64,000 nt of DNA from the NCBI RefSeq assembly GCF_019793435.1, contig NZ_JAILYH010000001.1, forward strand, positions 248,001-312,000, read 5' to 3'. The notes beneath the pieces are model-generated. The model saw nothing but the letters and a program-made list of their open reading frames with translations. It did no database searches and was not told the origin of the DNA. Source of the DNA: Rhizobium redzepovicii (GTDB lineage Bacteria; Pseudomonadota; Alphaproteobacteria; Rhizobiales; Rhizobiaceae). The position numbers were made by a program, and so were the translations under genes. Position 1 is the first letter of the stretch, and each line of letters opens with the position of its first letter. This document shows, piece after piece, positions 55,293-63,247 of the stretch.

Positions 55293-56291
55293 GTGCTCAG
55301 ATACATTCTCTGGCGCATCGCCGCCATGGTGCCGACGCTCTTCGTCATTTCGGCGCTGGTTTTCACCATCATCGAGCTGCCGCCGGGCGACTTCTTCGAG
55401 AGCCAGATCGCCGAGCTGCGCGCCTCCGGCGAGACTGCCAACCTCCAGGAAATCGAGGAGATGCGCCAGCAATACGGCTTCGACAAGCCGGAGATCGTGC
55501 GCTATTTCTACTGGGTCGGCGGCATGCTGCACGGTGATTTCGGCTATTCCTTCGAATACCAGATGCCGGTTTCCGACGTGGTCGGCGAGCGCCTGTGGCT
55601 GACGATCCTCGTCTCCTTCACGACCATCTTGCTCACCTGGCTGATCGCCTTTCCGATCGGCATCTATTCGGCCACGCACCAGTATAGCTGGAGCGATTAC
55701 GGGCTGACCTTCCTCGGCCTGCTCGGCATCGCCGTTCCGAATTTCATGCTGGCGCTGATCCTGATGTATTTCGCCAATATCTGGTTCGGCATCTCGATCG
55801 GCCATCTGATGGACCAGCAATATATCTCGGCGCCGATGAGCTGGGAGAAGGCGCGATCGATCCTCTCCCACCTGTGGATTCCCGTCATCATCGTCGGCAC
55901 GGCGGGGACTGCCGGCATGATCCGGCGGCTGCGCGCCAACCTGCTCGACGAGATGCAGAAGCAATATGTGACGACGGCGCGCGCCAAGGGCCTGCATCCG
56001 ATGCGGGCGCTGTTGAAATATCCGCTGCGCATGGCGCTCAACTTCTTCGTCGCCGATATCGGCTCGATCCTGCCGTCGATCATTTCAGGCGCCGAGATCG
56101 TCGCGATCGTGCTGTCGCTGGAGACGACGGGACCGATGCTGATCAAGGCGCTGCAAAGCCAGGACATGTATCTCGCCGGCTCCTTCCTGATGTTCCTCGC
56201 CTTCCTCAACGTCATCGGCGTTCTGATCTCCGACATCGCCCTCGGCTTCCTCGATCCCCGCATCCGTCTGCAAGGCAGGAGCACCAAATAA
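55293..56291 (+). CDS. Peptide ABC transporter permease (YejB-like)
   Basis: A 332-residue DppB/OppB-type permease with six hydrophobic helices. IEEMRQQYGFDKPEIVRYFYWVGGMLHGDFGYSF is the periplasmic loop typical of YejB, and TARAKGLHPMRALLKYPLR the EAA coupling loop. The start is GTG with AAGGAGG upstream. The stop overlaps the next start (TAATG). Confidence 0.93.
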   Translation: MLRYILWRIAAMVPTLFVISALVFTIIELPPGDFFESQIAELRASGETANLQEIEEMRQQYGFDKPEIVRYFYWVGGMLHGDFGYSFEYQMPVSDVVGERLWLTILVSFTTILLTWLIAFPIGIYSATHQYSWSDYGLTFLGLLGIAVPNFMLALILMYFANIWFGISIGHLMDQQYISAPMSWEKARSILSHLWIPVIIVGTAGTAGMIRRLRANLLDEMQKQYVTTARAKGLHPMRALLKYPLRMALNFFVADIGSILPSIISGAEIVAIVLSLETTGPMLIKALQSQDMYLAGSFLMFLAFLNVIGVLISDIALGFLDPRIRLQGRSTK

Positions 56292-57463
56292 TGTCGCCCC
56301 TTCCCGCGCCCGGCGCGCCGCTTCCCCATTACGTCTCGACCGCGCCCTTCGATCCGCTGGCGACCGAAACGATGACGGCGGCGCAATCGCGCATCCATCT
56401 CGCTTCGCAGAAACAGCTGATGTGGTGGAAGTTCAAGCAGCACAGGCTGGCCTTGATCTCCGGCATCTTTCTCGCCGCCGTCTACGCGATGATTCTGATC
56501 GTCGAGTTCCTGGCGCCCTACGGCCTGCATTCGCGCAATGTCGATTTCATCCATGCGCCACCGCAGCGCGTCCATTTCTTCGACAAGGGCAATTTCGTCG
56601 GCCCCTTCGTCTATGGCCGCAGCATGACGCTCGATCTCGACACGCTGCACCGCGTCTATACCGACCGGCCGAACGACGTGCAGCCGATCCGTTTTTTCTG
56701 CCGCGGCGATGCCTATAAATTCTGGGGTTTTGCGGCCTCGAACTATCATCTGGTCTGCCCGGCGATCGGCGGGCAGATGTTCCTGCTCGGCACCGACCGG
56801 CTCGGCCGCGACGTTCTCTCGCGCATTCTTTACGGCGCGCGGATATCGCTGACGATCGGCCTGATCGGCATTTCGATCAGCTTCCTGCTCGGCATCGTCA
56901 TCGGCGGCCTTGCCGGTTATCGCGGCGGCATTTTCGATCTCGTTGTCCAGCGCCTGATCGAAGTGCTGCAATCGCTGCCGAGCCTGCCGCTATGGATGGC
57001 GCTGGCCGCCATCATGCCGGTGACCTGGAGCCCGATCGTCATCTATTTCGGCATTACCGTCATCCTCGGCATCATCGACTGGACCGGACTGGCGCGAGCC
57101 GTGCGCTCCAAGCTTCTGGCACTGCGCGAGGAGGATTACGTCCAGGCGGCACAGCTGATGGGCGCCAGTACGCCGCGCATCATCGGCCGGCATCTGGTGC
57201 CGGGCTTCATGTCGCATCTCATTGCCTCGGCGACGATTTCGATCCCCGGCATGATCCTCGGCGAGACCGCGCTCTCCTTCCTCGGCCTCGGCCTTCGCCC
57301 GCCGATCACCAGCTGGGGCATTCTGCTGACCGAGGCAAAAAGCGTCAGCGTCATCGCCTTTTATCCTTGGCTGCTCTATCCGATCATTCCTGTTGTTCTT
57401 GTCATTTTGGCGTTCAACTTTCTGGGAGACGGCTTGCGTGATGCGGCAGATCCCTACAAATAG
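56291..57463 (+). CDS. Peptide ABC transporter permease (YejE-like)
   Basis: A 390-residue DppC/OppC-type permease. A cytoplasmic N-terminus of about 50 residues precedes helix 1 (LALISGIFLAAVYAMILIVEF). A long periplasmic insert (about residues 72-160) distinguishes it from short OppC and matches YejE. LGTDRLGRDVLSRILYGARISL and REEDYVQAAQLMGASTPRIIGRHLVPG are the family signatures. It completes the transporter; 97 bp separate it from the first glycosyltransferase. Confidence 0.93.
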   Translation: MSPLPAPGAPLPHYVSTAPFDPLATETMTAAQSRIHLASQKQLMWWKFKQHRLALISGIFLAAVYAMILIVEFLAPYGLHSRNVDFIHAPPQRVHFFDKGNFVGPFVYGRSMTLDLDTLHRVYTDRPNDVQPIRFFCRGDAYKFWGFAASNYHLVCPAIGGQMFLLGTDRLGRDVLSRILYGARISLTIGLIGISISFLLGIVIGGLAGYRGGIFDLVVQRLIEVLQSLPSLPLWMALAAIMPVTWSPIVIYFGITVILGIIDWTGLARAVRSKLLALREEDYVQAAQLMGASTPRIIGRHLVPGFMSHLIASATISIPGMILGETALSFLGLGLRPPITSWGILLTEAKSVSVIAFYPWLLYPIIPVVLVILAFNFLGDGLRDAADPYK

Positions 57464-57560
57464 CAGAAAACACGGCGGCGCCTTATGGCACCGCCCCCGC
57501 CACGTGGCCTCCGGACGGTGGGGGTACTAACGCATGCTGTTCACCCCGGAGGGAACACCC

Positions 57561-58766
57561 ATGGCCAGACGTCTCGAAGATGCGCGCATCCTCATGTACA
57601 GTCACGACACCTTCGGCCTTGGCCATCTCAGGCGCTGTCGCGCCATTGCCCATGCGCTGGTCGAGGATTATCGCGGCCTCAACATCCTGATCATTTCGGG
57701 CGCGACGATCGCCGGCGCCTTCGACTACCGCGCGCGCGTCGACTTCGTGAAGATCCCGAGCGTCATCAAGCTGCGCAACGGGGAATATACCTCGCTTGCC
57801 AGCCATATCGACCTGCACGAAACGCTGAAGATGCGCGAATCGAGCATCCGCCACACCGCCGAGACCTTCCAGCCCGACATCTTCATCGTCGACAAGGAGC
57901 CGATGGGATTGAAGGGCGAGGTCGAGGATACGCTCGCCTATCTCAAGGCCCGCGGCACCGTGCTGGTGCTCGGCCTGCGCGAAATCATGGACGCGCCGCA
58001 TCTGCTCGACGCCGAGTGGAAGCGGAACGGCATCATGCAGAAGATCGACCAATATTACGACAGCGTCTGGGTCTATGGCCCGCCTGATTTCTACGATCCG
58101 CTTATGGGTCTCGACGTGCCGGCCAGCCTGCGCCGAAAGATGGATTTCGTCGGCTTCCTGCAGCGCAGCGTCTCCAAGGGCAAGAGCTCGATCAACGCCC
58201 GCAAGGATAATTACCTCCTGGTCACCACAGGCGGCGGCGGCGACGGCTCCGATCTCGTGCACGACGTGATGAACGCCTACGAGGCCGATCCGACGCTGAC
58301 GCAGAAAGCGCTTGTCGTGCTCGGGCCCTATATGCCGGCCGCCGAGCGGGCCAAGCTGGTGCAGAAGGGCGAAGCCATCCCCTATATCGAGGTGATCGAG
58401 TTCGACAACCACATGGAAGAGCTGATCGACGGCGCCACCGGCGTCGTCGCCATGGGCGGCTACAACACCTATTGCGAGATCCTTTCCTTCGACAAACCGG
58501 CCCTCATCGTGCCGCGCGTCAAGCCGCGCGAGGAACAGCTGCTTCGTGCCCAGCGGGCAAGCGCGCTCGGCCTTGTCGATATGCTGCTGCCGGAACAATC
58601 GGCCGATCCCACCATCATGTCCGAGGCTCTGAAACGTCTGCCTTCCCGCCTGCCGCCGTCGAAGAGCGGCAGCAACATGCATCTTGAAGGGCTGGACCAC
58701 ATCTCGCAGACGGTCGGGCGATGGATCGACGGCCGCGCCAGCCACCTTTCCCTCGTCGCGGAATAG
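57561..58766 (+). CDS. MurG-like (GT28-type) glycosyltransferase, first
   Basis: A 401-residue GT-B protein. SHDTFGLGHLRRCRAIAHALVEDY is the N-terminal MurG-like glycine motif, and MGGYNTYCEILSFDKPALIVPRVKPREEQLLRA the C-terminal donor-binding region. The ATG at 57561 has GGAGGG upstream; an earlier ATG at 57534 lacks one. It shares fold and motifs with the enzyme at 60017. The sugar and acceptor are unknown. Confidence 0.85.
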   Translation: MARRLEDARILMYSHDTFGLGHLRRCRAIAHALVEDYRGLNILIISGATIAGAFDYRARVDFVKIPSVIKLRNGEYTSLASHIDLHETLKMRESSIRHTAETFQPDIFIVDKEPMGLKGEVEDTLAYLKARGTVLVLGLREIMDAPHLLDAEWKRNGIMQKIDQYYDSVWVYGPPDFYDPLMGLDVPASLRRKMDFVGFLQRSVSKGKSSINARKDNYLLVTTGGGGDGSDLVHDVMNAYEADPTLTQKALVVLGPYMPAAERAKLVQKGEAIPYIEVIEFDNHMEELIDGATGVVAMGGYNTYCEILSFDKPALIVPRVKPREEQLLRAQRASALGLVDMLLPEQSADPTIMSEALKRLPSRLPPSKSGSNMHLEGLDHISQTVGRWIDGRASHLSLVAE

Positions 58767-58775
58767 GGCACAGCC

Positions 58776-60020
58776 TTGCCGCCACGCCGCAAGATCCTCG
58801 TCGTGCTGAAAGGCTATCCCCGCCTTTCGGAAACCTTCATCGCCCAGGAGCTGCTCGGCTTGGAAAAGGCCGGCTTCGACCTGACGCTGATTTCGATGCG
58901 CCGGCCGACCGACAAGAAGCGCCATCCCGTGCATGACGAGATCAGGGCGCGGGTCGTCTACCTGCCGGAATATCTGCATGAGGAGCCGATCCGCGTGCTG
59001 AAAGGCCTGGTTGCCGGCTTCTCAAAACCCGGCTTCAAGGTCCTGATCAAACGTTTCCTCGCCGACCTCAAGCGCGACATCTCCCGCAACCGCTTCCGCC
59101 GTCTCGGCCAGGCGCTGGTGCTGGGACGCGAATGGCCGGATAGGGGCGAATGGCTGCATGCCCATTTCATCCACACGCCGGCTTCGGTGACGGAATATGC
59201 AAGCATCCTCACTGGCACACCCTGGACTTGTTCGGCCCATGCCAAGGATATCTGGACGTCGCCCGACTGGGAGCTGCAGGAAAAACTCGGCAGCGCCCGC
59301 TGGGCCGTCACCTGCACCAAGACAGGTTATGAGCACATGCGCGCCCTGACATCCCGCAAGGATGCCGTGCACCTGAGTTACCACGGTCTCGATCTTGCCC
59401 GTTTCGGCCATTTTGCCGGCGAGCGTTCGCAGAGAACCGGCAGCGACCCTGACGATCCCGCCTTCATCCTCAGCGTCGGCCGGGCCGTCGAGAAGAAGGG
59501 CTATGACGTGCTGCTGCACGCGCTCGCCCTGCTACCCCATGACCTTCATTGGCGCATGGACCATATCGGCGGCGGCGAGGAGCTTGCCAAACTGAAGGCG
59601 CTCGCCAGCGAGCTCGGACTCTCCAACCGCATCGTCTGGAAGGGCGCCATGGCGCAGGAAGACGTGCTCGATCACTACCGCCGCGCCGACCTCTTCGCGC
59701 TCGCCTGCCGGATCGCCGCCAATGGCGACCGCGACGGCCTGCCGAACGTGCTTGTGGAGGCTTCGAGCCAGCGCCTCGTCTGCCTCTCGACGGCGGTATC
59801 CGGCGTGCCGGAGCTTTTGGACGACGGCGAAAACGGCCTGGTCGTGCCGCCGGAGGATCCAGGTAGGCTTGCCAAAGCGCTGGAGACGGCGATCCGCAAC
59901 CCGGCGCTCCGCAAGCGCCTCGGCGACGCCGCTGAAAGACGGGTGCGCGACGATTTCGACTATCACTCCAGCATTCGGCAGCTCACCGGCCTGTTCGAGG
60001 CCGAATGGCAGAAGTCATGA
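58776..60020 (+). CDS. GT4-family glycosyltransferase
   Basis: A 414-residue GT4 enzyme. LKGYPRLSETFIAQELLGLEKAGFDLTLIS is the acceptor-domain start; FILSVGRAVEKKGYDVLLHAL and DGLPNVLVEASSQRLVCLSTAVSGVPELL form the donor site. The start is TTG at 58776, as no suitable ATG exists before the conserved first strand. The stop overlaps the next ATG (ATGA). It sits between two MurG-like enzymes. Confidence 0.88.
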   Translation: MPPRRKILVVLKGYPRLSETFIAQELLGLEKAGFDLTLISMRRPTDKKRHPVHDEIRARVVYLPEYLHEEPIRVLKGLVAGFSKPGFKVLIKRFLADLKRDISRNRFRRLGQALVLGREWPDRGEWLHAHFIHTPASVTEYASILTGTPWTCSAHAKDIWTSPDWELQEKLGSARWAVTCTKTGYEHMRALTSRKDAVHLSYHGLDLARFGHFAGERSQRTGSDPDDPAFILSVGRAVEKKGYDVLLHALALLPHDLHWRMDHIGGGEELAKLKALASELGLSNRIVWKGAMAQEDVLDHYRRADLFALACRIAANGDRDGLPNVLVEASSQRLVCLSTAVSGVPELLDDGENGLVVPPEDPGRLAKALETAIRNPALRKRLGDAAERRVRDDFDYHSSIRQLTGLFEAEWQKS

Positions 60021-61165
60021 CGGCACCGCGCATCTTTTTCTACGTCCAGCACCTGCTCGGCATCGGCCACATCGCCCGCGCCAGCCGCATCGCCAATGCG
60101 CTCGTCAAGGACGGTTTCGACGTCACGGTGGTCACCGGCGGCCTGCCGGTGCCGGGTTTTCCCGGCGACGGCGTCAAGACCGTGGCCCTGCCGCCGGTCG
60201 TCGCCAGCAATGCCGGCTTTTCCGGCCTCGCCGACGCCGATGGCCGCCCCGCCGGTGAGGATTTCCTCAATGCCCGCCGCGATCTGCTGCTTGAGGCCTT
60301 CCATGCCGCCAGGCCCGATGTCGTGATCATCGAAGCCTTCCCCTTCGGCCGGCGGCAGATGCGCTTCGAACTGCTGCCGCTGCTGGCGGCGATCGACAAA
60401 ACCGAACCGCGGCCGAAACTCTTAAGCTCGGTGCGCGACATCCTGCAAGAAAACCGCAAGGCCGGCCGCGACGCGGAGACGGCAGCATTGGTCAAGGATC
60501 ATTTCGATGCGGTGCTCGTCCATGGCGATCCCGATTTCACCAGGCTTGAGGATACTTTTCCGCTGACGGCAGAGATCGCCGACAGGTTGCGTTATACCGG
60601 CCTCGTTGCAGCGCCGCCGGCGCCGGAACCGACTGAAACCTTCGACATTATCGCATCGGCAGGCGGCGGCGCGGTCGGCGCCGCGCTGATCGGCGCGGCA
60701 AAAGACGCGGCCGCCCTCCTGCCCGGCAATCTTCGCTGGCTGCTGATAGCAGGCCCGAATCTGCCGGAAGCCGATTTCGCGGCATTGTCTGAGGATGCAG
60801 CACCAAACGTGACGTTGGTCCGCTTCCGCAAGGATTTTCCCTCGCTGTTGCGCGGCGCCAAGGTCTCGATCTCGCAGGCAGGCTACAACACGGTCGGCGA
60901 TCTCCTGCGTACCGAATGCCGGGCAATCCTCATCCCCTTCGTCACCGGCGGCGAAACCGAACAGACGGTGCGCGCCGAGCGGCTGCAGGCGCTTGATCTC
61001 GCCGACATACTGCCGGAAACGGGACTGACGCCCGGCCATGTGAAGGAGGCGGTCGAAAAAGCGCTCGCCGCGCCGCGCCGCGGAGCAGTCTCGCTCGATC
61101 TCGACGGCGCTGAGAAGACCGCCGGCATCATCCGCTCCATGCTGGTCGGCAATTCGAAGTCTTGA
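60017..61165 (+). CDS. MurG-like (GT28-type) glycosyltransferase, second
   Basis: A 382-residue protein with IFFYVQHLLGIGHIARASRIANALV at the N-terminus and SQAGYNTVGDLLRTECRAILIPFVTGGETEQTVRAERL at the C-terminus, the same pattern as the gene at 57561. It is coupled to the GT4 gene through ATGA; an ATG four codons earlier is possible. IIEAFPFGRRQMRFEL lies in the acceptor domain. With the two preceding genes it probably assembles one glycan or glycolipid. Confidence 0.85.
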   Translation: MTAPRIFFYVQHLLGIGHIARASRIANALVKDGFDVTVVTGGLPVPGFPGDGVKTVALPPVVASNAGFSGLADADGRPAGEDFLNARRDLLLEAFHAARPDVVIIEAFPFGRRQMRFELLPLLAAIDKTEPRPKLLSSVRDILQENRKAGRDAETAALVKDHFDAVLVHGDPDFTRLEDTFPLTAEIADRLRYTGLVAAPPAPEPTETFDIIASAGGGAVGAALIGAAKDAAALLPGNLRWLLIAGPNLPEADFAALSEDAAPNVTLVRFRKDFPSLLRGAKVSISQAGYNTVGDLLRTECRAILIPFVTGGETEQTVRAERLQALDLADILPETGLTPGHVKEAVEKALAAPRRGAVSLDLDGAEKTAGIIRSMLVGNSKS

Positions 61166-61234
61166 GTATCTCAATGAGCGCAGGCGGCTAAAGAAGTGGG
61201 CGCACGGTTTCGGCAAATCCGGGCAAATCTGATC

Positions 61235-61251
61235 CTGCCAGTATCTGGCAG
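61235..61251. promoter_or_regulatory. CTGCCA-N5-TGGCAG dyad before the WYL regulator
   Basis: CTGCCAGTATCTGGCAG lies 26 bases upstream of the regulator's ATG. The same dyad CTGCCA-N5-TGGCAG recurs at 61974-61992. Both are followed within 9-12 bases by ATAAGCTT, so each sits at a promoter. It is a likely autoregulatory operator (inference). Confidence 0.65.
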
Positions 61252-61276
61252 CAGCAAGCCTGTATAAGCTTACCGC

Positions 61277-61972
61277 ATGTCCCGTTCCGAACGCCTTCTC
61301 GACCTTCTCCAGGTATTGCGCCGCCACCGCCGGCCGGTCAGTGGCGAGGTGCTGGCTGACGAGATCGGCGTCAGTATCCGCACACTCTATCGGGATATCG
61401 CCAGCCTTCAGGCCCAAGGCGCAGCGATCGAGGGCGAACCGGGTGTCGGTTATATTTTGAAACCCGGATTTCTCCTGCCGCCGCTGATGTTTCCGCCGGA
61501 GGAGATCGAAGCGCTCGTCCTTGGCTCCCGATGGGTGGCGGATAGAGGGGACGATCATTTGCGCGATGCGGCGCGAAATGCGCTGGCGCGGATTGCCGCC
61601 GTGCTGCCGCCCGAACTGCGCGACGCACTGGATGCATCCGCCCTCCTGGTGGGGCCTGGGGTCAAACTCCCTGTCGACCAGGTCGATCCGGCGCTTCTGC
61701 GCAAGGCGATCCGCACCGAACGCAAGCTTTTGATCTCCTATAGCGACGGGGCCGGCGTGGCATCGGAGCGTGTGGTGTGGCCGTTCGCGCTGGCTTTTTT
61801 CGACCAGGTGCGCCTCCTTCTCGGCTGGTGCGAACTCCGCCAGGATTTCCGCTCGTTTCGCACGGATCGAATTGTTCATGCGCAGGTGCTCGACGCACGG
61901 TATCCCAAGCGCAGGCAGGCGCTGCTGAAACAATGGCGGGAGATCCAGGGAATATCGCATCGTGACGCATGA
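61277..61972 (+). CDS. WYL-domain transcriptional regulator (YafY-like)
   Basis: A 231-residue regulator. Residues 1-60 are a DeoR/HTH_11 winged helix (RLLDLLQVLRRHRRPVSGEVLADEIGVSIRTLYRDIASLQ), and residues about 135-210 a WYL-type domain (LRKAIRTERKLLISYSDGAG then VRLLLGWCELRQDFRSFRTDRI). It is flanked on both sides by the same dyad, so it probably regulates itself and the VOC gene. WYL domains sense nucleic acids or small ligands in other systems; the signal here is unknown. Confidence 0.9.
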   Translation: MSRSERLLDLLQVLRRHRRPVSGEVLADEIGVSIRTLYRDIASLQAQGAAIEGEPGVGYILKPGFLLPPLMFPPEEIEALVLGSRWVADRGDDHLRDAARNALARIAAVLPPELRDALDASALLVGPGVKLPVDQVDPALLRKAIRTERKLLISYSDGAGVASERVVWPFALAFFDQVRLLLGWCELRQDFRSFRTDRIVHAQVLDARYPKRRQALLKQWREIQGISHRDA

Positions 61973-61973
61973 T

Positions 61974-61992
61974 ACTGCCAGAAATTGGCAGT
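61974..61992. promoter_or_regulatory. CTGCCA-N5-TGGCAG dyad before the VOC gene
   Basis: ACTGCCAGAAATTGGCAGT is a 19-base dyad that starts two bases past the regulator's stop and lies 47 bases upstream of the VOC gene's ATG. It matches the operator at 61235 in both arms and spacing. Confidence 0.65.
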
Positions 61993-62038
61993 GTCTGGTC
62001 ATAAGCTTCTACTGTCCAACGAACAACAGGAGCGCCTT

Positions 62039-62413
62039 ATGACCGCCAGCAACAGCATTCTTCTCTACGTGACCGATGCCCCGACAAGCGCCCGCTTCTA
62101 CACCAGCCTGCTCGGGAAGGAGCCCGTGGAGGCGAGCGCGACCTTCGCCATGTTCATCTTGCCCTCCGGCCTGGGGCTCGGTCTCTGGGGCAAAGCGGGC
62201 GTGGAGCCCGCGCCGGCAGCAGCGGGCGGCGGCTGCGACATAGGTTTTAAGGTCGCGACATCAGACATCGTCGATGCGACCCACGCCGATTGGCGGGCCA
62301 AGGGCGCTGATATCGTCATGGCGCCGACCGATCTCGATTTCGGCCGAAGCTTTGTCGCCGCCGATCCCGATGGGCATCGCCTGCGCGTCTACACCGTGAC
62401 CGAGGAGGGTTGA
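62039..62413 (+). CDS. VOC-family (glyoxalase/bleomycin-resistance-like) protein
   Basis: A 124-residue vicinal-oxygen-chelate protein with a single beta-alpha-beta-beta-beta repeat pair. SILLYVTDAPTSARFYTSLLGKEP starts the fold; FVAADPDGHRLRVYTV ends it, with the typical DPDGH loop. The ATG at 62039 has AGGAGC seven bases upstream; an in-frame ATG at 61985 lies in the operator. It is likely controlled by the WYL regulator. The substrate is unknown. Confidence 0.87.
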   Translation: MTASNSILLYVTDAPTSARFYTSLLGKEPVEASATFAMFILPSGLGLGLWGKAGVEPAPAAAGGGCDIGFKVATSDIVDATHADWRAKGADIVMAPTDLDFGRSFVAADPDGHRLRVYTVTEEG

Positions 62414-62416
62414 GCC

Positions 62417-62869
62417 ATGGCCAGAGCCTGGATCGCCGTCGCTTCCGCAGAGCATGTCCGCATCGGCCGTCAAGCCGGCTTCATGCAGGTCTGTCACGGC
62501 AAGGCATCACCCCTCAGGCGCATCACGCCTGGGGATCGCGTGATCTACTACTCGCCCACCGTCGTCTTTGGCGGCAAGGACCGCCTGCAGGCTTTCACCG
62601 CGATCGGCGCGGCTCGTGACGGCGCGCCATACCAGGTGGAGATGGAAAGCGGTTTCAGGCCCTGGCGTCGCGATGTCGATTGGCAGCCGGCAGAGGAAAC
62701 CCCGATCCAGCCCCTGCTTGACCGGCTGGCCTTCACACGGGTCGGCCCCAATTGGGGCTATCAGCTTCGCTTCGGTTTGTTCGGCATCAGTGATGAGGAT
62801 GCCGACATGATCGCGGAAGCGATGAGCTGCTCCACTGCAAACGCCATGCTGCGAGCAGTCGCGGCTTGA
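62417..62869 (+). CDS. EVE-domain protein
   Basis: A 150-residue EVE-type (PUA-like) protein. [43 protein letters not shown] is the N-terminal part, and [13 protein letters not shown] and [10 protein letters not shown] follow the family pattern. EVE domains bind modified bases in DNA or RNA; some occur in restriction or toxin systems. It starts three bases after the VOC gene and is followed by a strong terminator, so the two form a short operon. Confidence 0.83.
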   Translation: MARAWIAVASAEHVRIGRQAGFMQVCHGKASPLRRITPGDRVIYYSPTVVFGGKDRLQAFTAIGAARDGAPYQVEMESGFRPWRRDVDWQPAEETPIQPLLDRLAFTRVGPNWGYQLRFGLFGISDEDADMIAEAMSCSTANAMLRAVAA

Positions 62870-62902
62870 GCGCGACCTCTCTTGAGATCTGCAATTGACG
62901 AG

Positions 62903-62931
62903 CCCCCGGATTTTTTCCGGGGGTTTCTTTT
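62903..62931 (+). terminator. Rho-independent terminator after the VOC-EVE operon
   Basis: An 8-bp stem CCCCCGGA/TCCGGGGG with a five-base T-rich loop is followed by TTTCTTTT. It lies 34 bases past the EVE-gene stop. It is the clearest intrinsic terminator in the window. Confidence 0.88.
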
Positions 62932-63247
62932 GCTCGCAGCGCCGATCTCGGGATGATCGCCGAGCCGCCTGCTGCCCCGCATTTCCGTTAATCGGAATCG
63001 ATTCAAGGATAAAATTATTCAGCAATTCCAAGTGCTACGGTGTCCTTTTCGCGTCTTTTCAGACGCACGGCGCTGCAATCCAAAATTCCTGTGATATAAG
63101 CAAAGTTCCGGCGAGAATCGGCCTTTCTGCAGCCGGTCTCTTCGCCTTGTTTTCATTGCGATATCGGCGGTCCGGCTGCATGGTCCTGTTCTCAGAATTG
63201 CTCCCCATCCCGGCCCCCGGAATTTCCCAGCACGCTGACGGTTAGCC
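62932..63247. other. Intergenic region upstream of the exporter gene
   Basis: About 315 bp with lower GC. The promoter of the gene at 63248 must lie here. A plus-strand frame to 63245 exists but has no ribosome binding site and an uneven composition, so I do not call it. Confidence 0.45.

Noticed and set aside
53313..55997. Minus-strand open frame of 894 codons
   Set aside because: It is antisense to the binding protein and permease genes and has the low-complexity look of a GC-driven shadow frame.
57474..57495. GGCGGCGCC-TTAT-GGCACCGCC hairpin after the YejE-like gene, as a terminator
   Set aside because: The stem has one mismatch and no T-tract follows, so it is not a convincing intrinsic terminator; it may be an attenuator or chance.
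62895..63245. Plus-strand frame of 116 codons before the exporter gene
   Set aside because: It starts inside a terminator, has no ribosome binding site and shows no family pattern.
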